A stretch of DNA of 39,444 bases. Origin: Candidatus Omnitrophota bacterium. GTDB lineage: Bacteria > Omnitrophota > Gorgyraeia > Zapsychrales > Fredricksoniimonadaceae. Numbering within the stretch: the first letter of the stretch is position 1; each line of letters opens with the position of its first letter. The notes under the pieces were generated by a model. That model was given only the letters and a program-made list of their open reading frames with translations. It had not been told where the DNA came from and did not search any database. A program made the position numbers and the translations under genes. The stretch spans positions 1 to 39,444 of the forward strand of contig JABDGZ010000015.1 of assembly GCA_013285735.1 (NCBI GenBank), written 5' to 3'. Shown piece by piece: positions 1-7,877 of this stretch.

Positions 1-915
1 TCCGACGGTCTGAGTAAGAGGAAATTGTTGAATAGGACCACGCTTCGCGTGCTTGAGAGTAAATGTTTCTTGGCCCCAATCAATATCTTCTAAACGTAAC
101 TGTTTAACCTCGCTTTCTCGAAATCCATAAATAACCAATAATAAAATGATGGCGCGATCACGAATATTTATAGGATGATTTTCTTCCGTCGTCTTGAGAA
201 GAAGCTTAATTTCTTCCAAAGAAGGGCCTGATGGAAGATTTTCATGCTTATATATTCGAGGAGCGTGCATAGAATTTGCTATCCCTTGACGGCACCAGCC
301 TTTACTCTCTGAAAAGCGAAAAAAACATCGTAAAACTAGGCAGCGCCTATTTATGGTTTTCCGAGAAAGAATTCCTTTTTTGAGTTCTTTAATTTGTAAA
401 TCATCAATGAGAGCAGGAGTGGCCTCTTTAAGAAACTGCCTAAGGTTTACTTCAAGTTGATTGAAAAAATTTTCTAATATATAACAATTATGAAGAATTG
501 TTTGCTCTGATAAACCCTTTTCATTTCGCATGTGTTCTACATAATCTGTTATCTGTGACGGAAGTGGCTGTTTTGAATCTTCCATTCGCCCTAAAAATTT
601 AAGCCAATCCCTGGCATGTGAACAAAATCGGTCTTTTGATGAAAGATGATCATTTTTACCAGTAAAACGTTGCAGTTCTAGACGCGTCCAGCGTTTTGCA
701 ACATTATCGAGTTCTTTATATGTGATAATCCGATCATCTGGCTGAAGATCAAGGTACTTAATACTAATCAGTAAATGTTGGGCAATTTCACAAAGGAACG
801 GATTAGGCGTCCCATTTGCTGCGCGGTATTTAAGATAACGTAGACGCTCTTCCAAAAGTGGAGCAATAAAATGACGATTTATGACCCAATGTCGTTTGAA
901 AAGTTGATTGAACAT
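1..915 (-). CDS. Tyrosine recombinase/integrase, 3' end cut by window edge
   Basis: The frame is open for 305 codons from an ATG at 915 to the window edge, with no stop, so the C-terminus lies outside. GAGGAGAG sits about 7 bases before the ATG. Residues 100-215 look like a SAM-like core-DNA-binding domain. From residue 250 the catalytic domain begins: IRDRAIILLL, then YGFRESEVKQLRLEDIDW, in which R266 matches the first catalytic arginine of the phage-integrase family. K291 in the following beta hairpin matches the catalytic lysine. The later H-x-x-R and tyrosine boxes are outside. The N-terminal 80 residues (LLEERLRYLKYRAANG) resemble the extra N-terminal segment of stand-alone or clustered transposon-type recombinases, so this could be the first gene of a multi-recombinase element; that part is inference. 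The gene starts 103 bases downstream of the P1 stop, on the same strand. Confidence 0.85.
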   Translation of the reverse strand, partial: MFNQLFKRHWVINRHFIAPLLEERLRYLKYRAANGTPNPFLCEIAQHLLISIKYLDLQPDDRIITYKELDNVAKRWTRLELQRFTGKNDHLSSKDRFCSHARDWLKFLGRMEDSKQPLPSQITDYVEHMRNEKGLSEQTILHNCYILENFFNQLEVNLRQFLKEATPALIDDLQIKELKKGILSRKTINRRCLVLRCFFRFSESKGWCRQGIANSMHAPRIYKHENLPSGPSLEEIKLLLKTTEENHPINIRDRAIILLLVIYGFRESEVKQLRLEDIDWGQETFTLKHAKRGPIQQFPLTQTVG

Positions 916-1018
916 AGTGACTCTCCTCTAGGTTGATGGTTGTTGATTTAAAATAAGGAAAAACCAATTGATGAAGAATATAGATCAGCAGGGGAGAGAG
1001 ATTAAAAAGCGTTTTTTA

Positions 1019-4000
1019 TCAATGAGTTTGTAATGCAGTATTTTGATTCAATTCTAGAAATTGAGTAAGACTTTTTAGCGGCTGAATAGTAATGCTCCCA
1101 ATTGTCAAGCCAGGGGCGTTTTGCCATTGGGCAAGCTGGGCTGAATCTATGTGAAATTTAATCCCTATACCCCCGTTTTGGATTGTTAAAGGTGTTCTTT
1201 GGGCTGTAAAATCAATACCGCCGCGCATCGCATGGTCTCTGCCATGGGCCATATCTCTTTTAAGAGCCTCAATTGAATCTCTTACATCAAGCATAATATC
1301 CCCGCTCGGCCTAACTTGATGCAAATCAACAAAAATACCACCGTCTAAATATTTAGCTTGTTCAATAAGACTGCCGTTTTGAGCCATTAATTGATAGGCT
1401 TCCCTAGGTATCTCTTGTCCGGGGTGGTCTTCTAACCATTTGTTACTTAATCTGCTAAAATATTTTAAAACAAAATAAACACTATGCTCATCTTCTCCTA
1501 ATTCCAGCTTCCATCTTAACCAAGGTTGAATTCCAGGATTTCGTGATAACATTGATGAAAAATCGGGATTTTTAGCTAATCTTTCATATGTCTCGGGAAA
1601 AAAATCTCCATACGACAACATACGATATAAAATCGAATCTTTCATTTCACCTCCTTCAGGGATAGTTTGATAAGAAAACACATCTAGAATATATGGTGCT
1701 TTTAAAATATTGAAATTGAAACGGCTTTCGTACCCATATAACTGTTCAAACACGGAAAGCTGGTCATTGATCTCTTGAGTGGTAAGATGATTAGCCTCAG
1801 CAGATGAGGCCATATAGGACCTTAAACTAGGTTCGATGTGCGCATGGAAACCTAAGGCAGATTCTAAATTTAAAATTTGATCAGCAGTTGCAATAAGTTC
1901 TGCCCTTTCCCTATTATCATTATGAGAATGCTGCCCCCTTAAAGATAGCCATCTGCTATTTAAAATTCCAACATAATGTTCCATATTCAGCCCACCTCTT
2001 ATAAATTTTAAAGCGGGAGCATTATGATCAGCATCCACATGGGATAACGTTATGATTTGAGGGTGATCTCTTGGATCTATAACTATAGAATGGTTAAGTT
2101 CTTCAACAGCCATAGCTCCGACATGGTCAGAAACTACTTCTGGTTCTGAATTATTTTGAGCAGAGAATTTACCATGATTATAAGCAAAATCTTGTATACC
2201 AAAAAAAGTTGCAATTTTAAGAGCTTTAGGTAAATAATCCATATCAGTGCTGTGAAAATTCCCTTTATTTTCTCTAAGTTTCCCAAACATATCCATCACC
2301 GTCCAAGTTTTTGAGGCATCCGTAAGGCTATCATAGGTCAATTCATGCGAAAGTTCGGTATACGTTTTTAAACGTACATAGATTGATGGCAAAAAAACAC
2401 CCCACAGATGATAGAAATCATGGCTGAGATCGGCAATTTTAATCCCTGTACGTTGTCCCTTAGGAATACTATCATTTCCTTCTGCGTCCACCGGACGCCA
2501 AAATATCACCGGCCTGCCTTGATCATCAACCTTGTTGGCTCCACTCGAATTAAGGGTATACGTTAAGAAGCTTGGTTGAAAATGATTCCACACATAATAT
2601 GTCCCTACTTGTCCATCCATGGCCCAAGGGCTTCCTACTATCCCTTCCGGGTTTCTGGCAACGGATTTAAACAAATGACTGATCGAGGCAATAACATTGA
2701 AAAGGTCAACTTCTTTTAGGTTCGAACTCTCTGCATATTTAAATGCCTGATGTATCAATTCTGCCTGGGTGATCCTGTGGGCATGGGGATTTTGGAATGA
2801 AGTCATTTCCTGCACCCATTGCAAAAGCAGCCCTGCGTTATTATTGACATAGTACGATTGTTTTCCGGCATCTCCAGATAAATAATGACTTATTAAACCT
2901 TCCACATCACCTATGTTAACTTGTTTTTTATCAGGCAAGGTTACCGCGTAACCTTTTTTATGATATTCATCGACTGTTTGAAAAATGGCATGATAAAAAC
3001 CGTCTATGGCCTGCTGGCGGGTAAAGGCTACCGCTTCATATGGAGCTACCGGGACTCTAGGTGCTGTAATTAAAGGCCCTAAAAACACGCTTTGCGAAAT
3101 CCTGGAATTTGAGGAGTATTGTACGACATTTAATGCTCGCGTCATTTCTCCGTATAATTGACGCATCCGTTCGGACTGTACAACAGCCCTTTTATCTATA
3201 ATCGTTTTTAACCATTTCCCACTTTCTATATCTTGAAAATTGTCCATTAATTTTTCATAAAAAATGGCAAAAATTTGCTGGCGGATACCAGGCTTTAACT
3301 GGGAAAAATGTTGTGAAAATTCCTGCATTTGTTCAACAGGGATCTCAGATAAATAACGATAGGTTAATGCTGGTCTAGTACGTAAACCATTGAATAAATT
3401 ATTTGAATCGTCAACTGAAAGCATCCTAAGAAGGCTAGGTGTCACTACAGCTGATACAGGTTGGTTTTGAGGATACTCGGCAAATAAATTTTGCCAAAAA
3501 AACCTGTCTGCTGTTTTCGTTTTTAACGCTTCTTGGATCCTTTGTTGCTGTGAAAATACTGTTGATGGTTGGAATGTATTCCCATCAAATTCAGTAATAC
3601 GACCGTTTTGAAAAACAATTTCCGGCTCGGTGATAGGCCGCGAAAAAGAATGTCTTAAAGATACATCATATCCCCAACGCATCCAAATATAGATACCTAA
3701 CACTGACGCGACGAGTACAACAGCACTTACTTTAATTACCTTTTTGGCACGTCTTTTGAATTTCGATTCTGGCTTCTTTTCACCTTTTTTAAAAGGATTG
3801 ACTTGCGCTGCAATCAATCTCAAGTTACCTTTTATCATATCCAGCGGGCTAATCATGGCCTCATCGGTGGTCTCATTTAGAGGAACTATTAGTTGCAATC
3901 CGCCTGAAAAATATTTCCTTGGGATTATTTCTTGAGTTATGGGATCTTGCTCTTCTTTAATGTAGTTATAAACACCCTTTTTAAAAGCTTTCAAATACTC

Positions 4001-4951
4001 CTTATATAGCCCCTCAACATCATTCCTGAAATGTATACCTGCTCTTAGAGGAATTATAGTAGAAGTGTATTGGACTCCTGCCACCTTGTTTTTGTCTGCG
4101 TATATTTCATCCAAAATACTGTCTTTGATTTTCTTTTTGTACCATGTCGCTAAAATAAGAGAATTATAAACTTGTCGTAGTGAGACGAAATTCTTGTCTT
4201 CGTTAATTTCCTTAGTAAGTTCGGGGATGACAATTTCGCGAACAACTTGACTGCCTAATTGACTCGTCCCCGTGATTTGGGTTTGGTTTGATTGAATGCC
4301 TTCGTGCTTGACTAATGAAAGATAATCTTGCTCTAACATGACTTTGAGTTTGCTTTCAACCACATAGGCTGCCCCTATTTTAGCATTCTCATAAACAACT
4401 GCCTTCTCAGGAACTATCCATACTTTGTTAAATGTGTTAACCGGTATATTTGTTGTCCCATATCTTTGAAATGCTTCTTCGTAAATACGCTTCCAAAATT
4501 TCTTTCCAATTTCGTCTTCAGGATAAATCAAAGATGCTGTTATCTGTTTGAGCATATAATCTTCGGCTAATAGATCTCTGCCCATTTCCGTTAAACCAAA
4601 ACTTTGAGGAATTATACGGTCTTTTTCATAAGGTGAAAGATTGACCCATAAATCTCTTTCAGGAATGGTTAGAGATGCCAGGAAATATTTGATTAACTTT
4701 CTTGATTCATTTTTGAGTTGATCATTATTTAATTCACCATCGCCTTTATCAAGAATAAAGTCAAAGCGAAAGGGGTTATCAGGATGAACTTTAATACCTT
4801 TAAGGATTGGAGGATCAAATGGAGGACTTAGATGAACCATTACTCCAGGAGCTGGCAAATGGTAATCTTGAGCATAGATAGGCATTGGGCCTATAATACC
4901 CGTTATCAAAAAACTTAGCAAAGTTAGGAAAGCCAATGGGGCTCTCGTCAT
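1019..4951 (-). CDS. P1: giant secreted modular protein, N-terminal module + unrecognised middle + GGID tail
   Basis: Of two in-frame ATGs (4957 and 4951), the one at 4951 has the better ribosome-site spacing (GGAGAGG, 7 bases), giving 1310 residues. Residues 1-27 form a signal peptide ending in YAQ. Residues 28-351 are a module shared with P2 and P3 (LPAPGVMVHLSP, KYFLASLTIPE, NTFNKVWIV, IPRKYFSGG). Just after it lies DEAM (363-366), then a basic stretch and a membrane segment at about 402-424. The rest (about 430-1235) is unrecognised. It is rich in His and Asp, including HDFYH at 844-848 and HVDADH near 971-976, which could bind metal, but no family could be named. DHAM at 1239 precedes the tail GGIDF (1244) with GIKFHID and ITIQPLKSL. 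The protein is probably exported, and inner-membrane anchored if the internal hydrophobic segment is real. No function is known. It is preceded by the largest intergenic gap of the window, so it probably has its own promoter. Confidence 0.8.
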   Translation of the reverse strand: MTRAPLAFLTLLSFLITGIIGPMPIYAQDYHLPAPGVMVHLSPPFDPPILKGIKVHPDNPFRFDFILDKGDGELNNDQLKNESRKLIKYFLASLTIPERDLWVNLSPYEKDRIIPQSFGLTEMGRDLLAEDYMLKQITASLIYPEDEIGKKFWKRIYEEAFQRYGTTNIPVNTFNKVWIVPEKAVVYENAKIGAAYVVESKLKVMLEQDYLSLVKHEGIQSNQTQITGTSQLGSQVVREIVIPELTKEINEDKNFVSLRQVYNSLILATWYKKKIKDSILDEIYADKNKVAGVQYTSTIIPLRAGIHFRNDVEGLYKEYLKAFKKGVYNYIKEEQDPITQEIIPRKYFSGGLQLIVPLNETTDEAMISPLDMIKGNLRLIAAQVNPFKKGEKKPESKFKRRAKKVIKVSAVVLVASVLGIYIWMRWGYDVSLRHSFSRPITEPEIVFQNGRITEFDGNTFQPSTVFSQQQRIQEALKTKTADRFFWQNLFAEYPQNQPVSAVVTPSLLRMLSVDDSNNLFNGLRTRPALTYRYLSEIPVEQMQEFSQHFSQLKPGIRQQIFAIFYEKLMDNFQDIESGKWLKTIIDKRAVVQSERMRQLYGEMTRALNVVQYSSNSRISQSVFLGPLITAPRVPVAPYEAVAFTRQQAIDGFYHAIFQTVDEYHKKGYAVTLPDKKQVNIGDVEGLISHYLSGDAGKQSYYVNNNAGLLLQWVQEMTSFQNPHAHRITQAELIHQAFKYAESSNLKEVDLFNVIASISHLFKSVARNPEGIVGSPWAMDGQVGTYYVWNHFQPSFLTYTLNSSGANKVDDQGRPVIFWRPVDAEGNDSIPKGQRTGIKIADLSHDFYHLWGVFLPSIYVRLKTYTELSHELTYDSLTDASKTWTVMDMFGKLRENKGNFHSTDMDYLPKALKIATFFGIQDFAYNHGKFSAQNNSEPEVVSDHVGAMAVEELNHSIVIDPRDHPQIITLSHVDADHNAPALKFIRGGLNMEHYVGILNSRWLSLRGQHSHNDNRERAELIATADQILNLESALGFHAHIEPSLRSYMASSAEANHLTTQEINDQLSVFEQLYGYESRFNFNILKAPYILDVFSYQTIPEGGEMKDSILYRMLSYGDFFPETYERLAKNPDFSSMLSRNPGIQPWLRWKLELGEDEHSVYFVLKYFSRLSNKWLEDHPGQEIPREAYQLMAQNGSLIEQAKYLDGGIFVDLHQVRPSGDIMLDVRDSIEALKRDMAHGRDHAMRGGIDFTAQRTPLTIQNGGIGIKFHIDSAQLAQWQNAPGLTIGSITIQPLKSLTQFLELNQNTALQTH
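4031..4057 (-). repeat. Decayed copy of the in-frame palindromic element (encodes IIPLRAGIH)
   Basis: These 27 bases encode residues 299-307 of P1. They sit in the same loop of the shared N-terminal module where P2 carries an intact palindromic element at 17620..17646. By eye 15 of the 27 bases and 6 of the 9 residues match the P2 element, but the palindrome itself is lost. It may be an eroded insertion. The alternative is that it is simply the ancestral loop sequence. Confidence 0.4.
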
Positions 4952-5292
4952 GGTCATACCTCTCCACTAAAGTATACAATCTATATAAGTGTTTTGGTAG
5001 GTATCCCGAGGGCTTTTAGGGTAGCGTTTTCTTTAGGATTTATCGTCGGAAATTAAAAGACACATATAAAATCACACAAAATACTTTAAGAATTACAATC
5101 TGGAAATCTGGAAAGCTTGTAGACAAGTAGTTTTGCTGGTATCTTTAATGAAACAATAAAAACCGAGGCTTTTGAAAATTATGTGGTGTAGAATTGAAGA
5201 AAATCACTATTTTACACAGTAAAAACTGAATTATGCCACATAACTATGAACGCCACATAAAGAAATTTATGTTGTGCACAACATAAGACTCA
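4952..5292 (-). promoter_or_regulatory. Intergenic leader of P1 with a cluster of TTATGTGG/CCACATAA motifs
   Basis: This is the only gap longer than 300 bases in the window. No gene is seen in it. It holds TTATGTGG at 5179..5186, an inverted repeat TTATG-CCA-CATAA at 5231..5243, CCACATAA again at 5253..5260, and a perfect 20-base palindrome at 5267..5286. A short tandem repeat of ATCTGGAA lies near 5100..5116. The motifs look like operator half-sites for a dimeric regulator of P1. I could not assign a convincing -35/-10 pair or a known riboswitch. Confidence 0.4.
5267..5286. promoter_or_regulatory. Perfect 20-bp palindrome
   Basis: TTATGTTGTGCACAACATAA is its own reverse complement. It begins 6 bases beyond the stop codon of the YdeI-like gene (minus strand) and lies about 315 bases upstream of P1. 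It could be an operator. It could also be a weak terminator hairpin for the upstream gene, but no clear uridine run follows on the minus strand. Confidence 0.55.
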
Positions 5293-5874
5293 TTATTCAT
5301 CATTTAATCCCTTCCCATCAAGAATTTGCTGCATGCATTTTTCTATCCTTGTTTCCCTGGTTTTGGATTGTTTGGGAGCGGAAAAATGGAGAATGTACGC
5401 CCTCTGCCGTCCTGGCGTCAGGGCTTCAAATGCAGTTTTTAACTTAGGGGTTTTATCTAATTTACTTTTAAATTCTTCAGGCATGCTGAATTCTGAAGTT
5501 GTTTTCAGAATCACTTTTAAACCGGCTTTTTCTACTTTAATGGCTTGATCAATATAGGCCTTCAAGACGGATTTCATCTGAATAATTTCTTGAACATTGG
5601 TAAAACGAATTTGACGTGCTGCCTGCACATTCTTTGTTTGTTGAATTAGAATTTTCTTGGGATCATTTAACAAGACCCCTTTAAAAAATAAGAGCGCACA
5701 ATATTCTTTGAACGTATGGATTAAAACTATATTACTATTCTCGAAAGTATAACAAGGACAGCCCCACTTCAATTCTTCGGTCAGTCCACAGCCAAGAACA
5801 ATCGTTCTCAATCGCTTTAATTCTTCCTGCCACTTTTTAGCTTTAGTAAAATAAAAATCAACCTTGGGATTCAT
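5293..5874 (-). CDS. YdeI/DUF1801-type protein (YdhG-like fold)
   Basis: The start is placed at the ATG at 5874, which has GGAGG 8 bases upstream and begins MNPKVDFYF. A longer in-frame extension runs back inside the MFS gene without support. The 193-residue product has the DUF1801 core (residues 1-120: WQEELKRLRTIVLGCGLTEELKWGCPCYTF, then an aromatic YCALLFFKGVLL strand). A C-terminal helical part follows with AFEALTPGRQRAYILHFSAPKQSKTR, typical of YdeI proteins. The family is widespread; a role in iron-frataxin-like or envelope-stress functions has been suggested for some members, but the reaction is unknown. It overlaps the MFS gene by 17 bases and is the last gene of that series before the P1 leader. 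Confidence 0.8.
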   Translation of the reverse strand: MNPKVDFYFTKAKKWQEELKRLRTIVLGCGLTEELKWGCPCYTFENSNIVLIHTFKEYCALLFFKGVLLNDPKKILIQQTKNVQAARQIRFTNVQEIIQMKSVLKAYIDQAIKVEKAGLKVILKTTSEFSMPEEFKSKLDKTPKLKTAFEALTPGRQRAYILHFSAPKQSKTRETRIEKCMQQILDGKGLNDE

Positions 5875-7009
5875 TGATTGATCCTCCAAAATAAATTGAG
5901 TATACCAGTACTGCAGCCAAGAATGAACCAAAAACTGCCGCTAATAATGCCGGCAACATGGATGACCAAAGAAAAGTGCTTACGCCTGAAAGCAATGGGC
6001 CTATCAATTGGCCGACGGCAAAGCCTGTTGTTAACAGGCCCGTCATGCTCTGAAGATGGTGCGGAGATAATTGGACACCCAAACGAAAGGTCAATTGCAT
6101 GGTTACCATAAATGAACCACCCACTAATAAAGCCCCTATCAAAAGACCTCCAACTCCGGACCACATCGAACAAGCTAATATACCAATGCCTTGAATACAA
6201 AAAGTCGCGGCCAACCAACGTTCTGGACGCTTTATATTCTTTTGTGCCGATAAAAATAACATACCCATCACTGCCGATAAACCAAACAAAGGCCAGAATA
6301 AATCAGCTACTAGTGCATTAGAGAATTGATCTTTAGCTAATTTAGATAAAAAAGTCGCCGGTAATATGTAGGCAAGACCATATAACAGATAACTGAATCC
6401 TAAACGATACATGCTGCCATTTAAATGAAAACTCTCATCTTTAGGTGTTTCAGGCAAGGCACTTGGAAGATTCTTATGAATGATCCATGAAGCACATAAA
6501 GCCACCACACCATAGACAAACCAATTCAAAGCAGCTGACGCATGCCCATAGTCTAATCCTAGGGCAATTATTCCTGTGATAAATATCCCCACCGCTGGCC
6601 CTGCGAAAGCATATGTTCGTAAGGTATGCTCGTCCCGTAAATGTTTCTGAAACCATGTTGAAATTAAAACCAGGGTCCAGGCACTGGCTATGCCAGCTGT
6701 AAATCGCAATAGTAAATTCACATAAAAACCAGCAGCACCAGTAGGCATAAATGCAGTTAACAGTAAAATAACCGCACTCCCCCACAATCCGCATTTCAAA
6801 CGAAGAATCAAATGACGTTTAGCCTGAATTGTTTCTATCGCACCCAGCAGATAGCCCAAAAAATTTGCAGCCGCAAGCCATGATGCCTGGGTCAAGGTAA
6901 TCTGCCCTTCATTAATCATATGAGGCAGCTGAGGCGTTAAGGCAAAGCGGCCAAAACCCATAGCCACAATCAAACAAGCCATTCCTGTAAAAGCAATTCT
7001 ATGTTTCAT
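5858..7009 (-). CDS. YbfB/YjiJ-family MFS transporter
   Basis: The product is 383 residues with about 12 hydrophobic helices. It opens with ACLIVAMGFGRFALTPQLPHM, the characteristic first helix of the YbfB/YjiJ group of the major facilitator superfamily. This is an inner-membrane secondary transporter, and the substrate is not known for most of the group. The start overlaps the stop of the uracil-DNA glycosylase gene by 4 bases (ATGA), so the two are translationally coupled. The end overlaps the YdeI-like gene by 17 bases. No sign of damage. Confidence 0.85.
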   Translation of the reverse strand: MKHRIAFTGMACLIVAMGFGRFALTPQLPHMINEGQITLTQASWLAAANFLGYLLGAIETIQAKRHLILRLKCGLWGSAVILLLTAFMPTGAAGFYVNLLLRFTAGIASAWTLVLISTWFQKHLRDEHTLRTYAFAGPAVGIFITGIIALGLDYGHASAALNWFVYGVVALCASWIIHKNLPSALPETPKDESFHLNGSMYRLGFSYLLYGLAYILPATFLSKLAKDQFSNALVADLFWPLFGLSAVMGMLFLSAQKNIKRPERWLAATFCIQGIGILACSMWSGVGGLLIGALLVGGSFMVTMQLTFRLGVQLSPHHLQSMTGLLTTGFAVGQLIGPLLSGVSTFLWSSMLPALLAAVFGSFLAAVLVYSIYFGGSINESQG

Positions 7010-7608
7010 GATGACAATTCCTTAAACGCTGGATGCTTCTTGATCAGCTTTAAGGCTTGCTTAATCAGAGTTTTTCCAGGTTCCATCCTATGCCAGGGAC
7101 TAGCACCCGACGGATGTGCTAAAGGAATTATATCAAAAGTGTGACCTTCATAAGTCACTTCAAATTGCCTGCCTATCACATCTATTAATTTATCAAATTG
7201 GAGGAATTGCTGGATGGCTAATTTTCCGACAGGTATTACAAGCGCAGGATTTAATATATCAAGTTCTCGCTTGAACCACTGGGAACAGTTTTTGACTTCT
7301 TGAGGGTTGGGGGACCTATCACCGCCTTTGGGCTCCTTGCCTGGGAAACAACGGCATACAGCAGCCATATAGATCGATGAACGGAAATGCCCCTCATCCA
7401 TACCTGTCCCCTCTTTAAACCACTGGAAAAGAGTTTTACCTGCTGTCCATGCAAATGGACGGCCAAGTTTTGGCTCTTTATCTCCTGGGGCTTGACCAAC
7501 AAGGATAACACGGCTGACAACAGGGCCGCCACTTACCACCGGCGGGTTCATTTTGGGGCATAAACGGCAGGCCCGCAATTCTTCAATATGCTTGACGAGT
7601 TTTTGCAT
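7006..7608 (-). CDS. Uracil-DNA glycosylase superfamily, Fe-S type (family 4/5-like)
   Basis: The 200-residue product would remove uracil from DNA in base-excision repair. C14 and C17 (CRLCP), C85 or C87 and C108 match the spacing of the four cysteines that hold a 4Fe-4S cluster in family 4 enzymes. Motif A is GQAPGDKEPKLGRPF (38-52) and motif B is HPSGASPWHR near residue 165. Motif A differs from the usual family 4 GEGPG..E, and motif B is HPSGAS, so the exact family (4, 5 or a branch) is open. It starts 3 bases after the small protein upstream and overlaps the MFS gene by 4 bases; that coupling is not functionally obvious. Confidence 0.8.
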   Translation of the reverse strand: MQKLVKHIEELRACRLCPKMNPPVVSGGPVVSRVILVGQAPGDKEPKLGRPFAWTAGKTLFQWFKEGTGMDEGHFRSSIYMAAVCRCFPGKEPKGGDRSPNPQEVKNCSQWFKRELDILNPALVIPVGKLAIQQFLQFDKLIDVIGRQFEVTYEGHTFDIIPLAHPSGASPWHRMEPGKTLIKQALKLIKKHPAFKELSS

Positions 7609-7611
7609 GGC

Positions 7612-7842
7612 TTAGTTGGGAACGTTCTTAGATTTATAGACAACGACTTGCGGTTGTTGAGGCCTGTAGGCTTTTTGTACCTCTATATGACTGCGTAAGA
7701 CAGTCAACTTGGACTTACACCGCTCATCACCTTTTTCTAAATCAAAAAGCACGACACGATCTTCGGTCCGTATGCCAACCACTGTGTAAAGTTGGCCATC
7801 ATCTTTAAGCATAACCATGTCGCCAACAATGTATTCAGCCAT
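7612..7842 (-). CDS. Small SH3-like protein (YodC/DUF2158-like)
   Basis: The product is 76 residues. It begins MAEYIVGDMVMLKDDGQLYTV, which resembles the 'GDvVrLKSGGp.MTV' opening of DUF2158 proteins, small SH3-like beta barrels. The C-terminal 20 residues are Gln/Pro/Val-rich and probably disordered. The family assignment rests on this one motif. It lies 3 bases before the glycosylase gene and 35 bases after the SHO1-like TPR gene. Confidence 0.55.
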   Translation of the reverse strand: MAEYIVGDMVMLKDDGQLYTVVGIRTEDRVVLFDLEKGDERCKSKLTVLRSHIEVQKAYRPQQPQVVVYKSKNVPN

Positions 7843-7877
7843 AATATAGTATCCGATAGTAATTAATTTTTGGTTTA

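Noticed and set aside
4958-5060. Riboswitch in the P1 leader
   Set aside because: A CCC/GGG pairing is possible near 5003..5025 but it does not match any riboswitch consensus I know.
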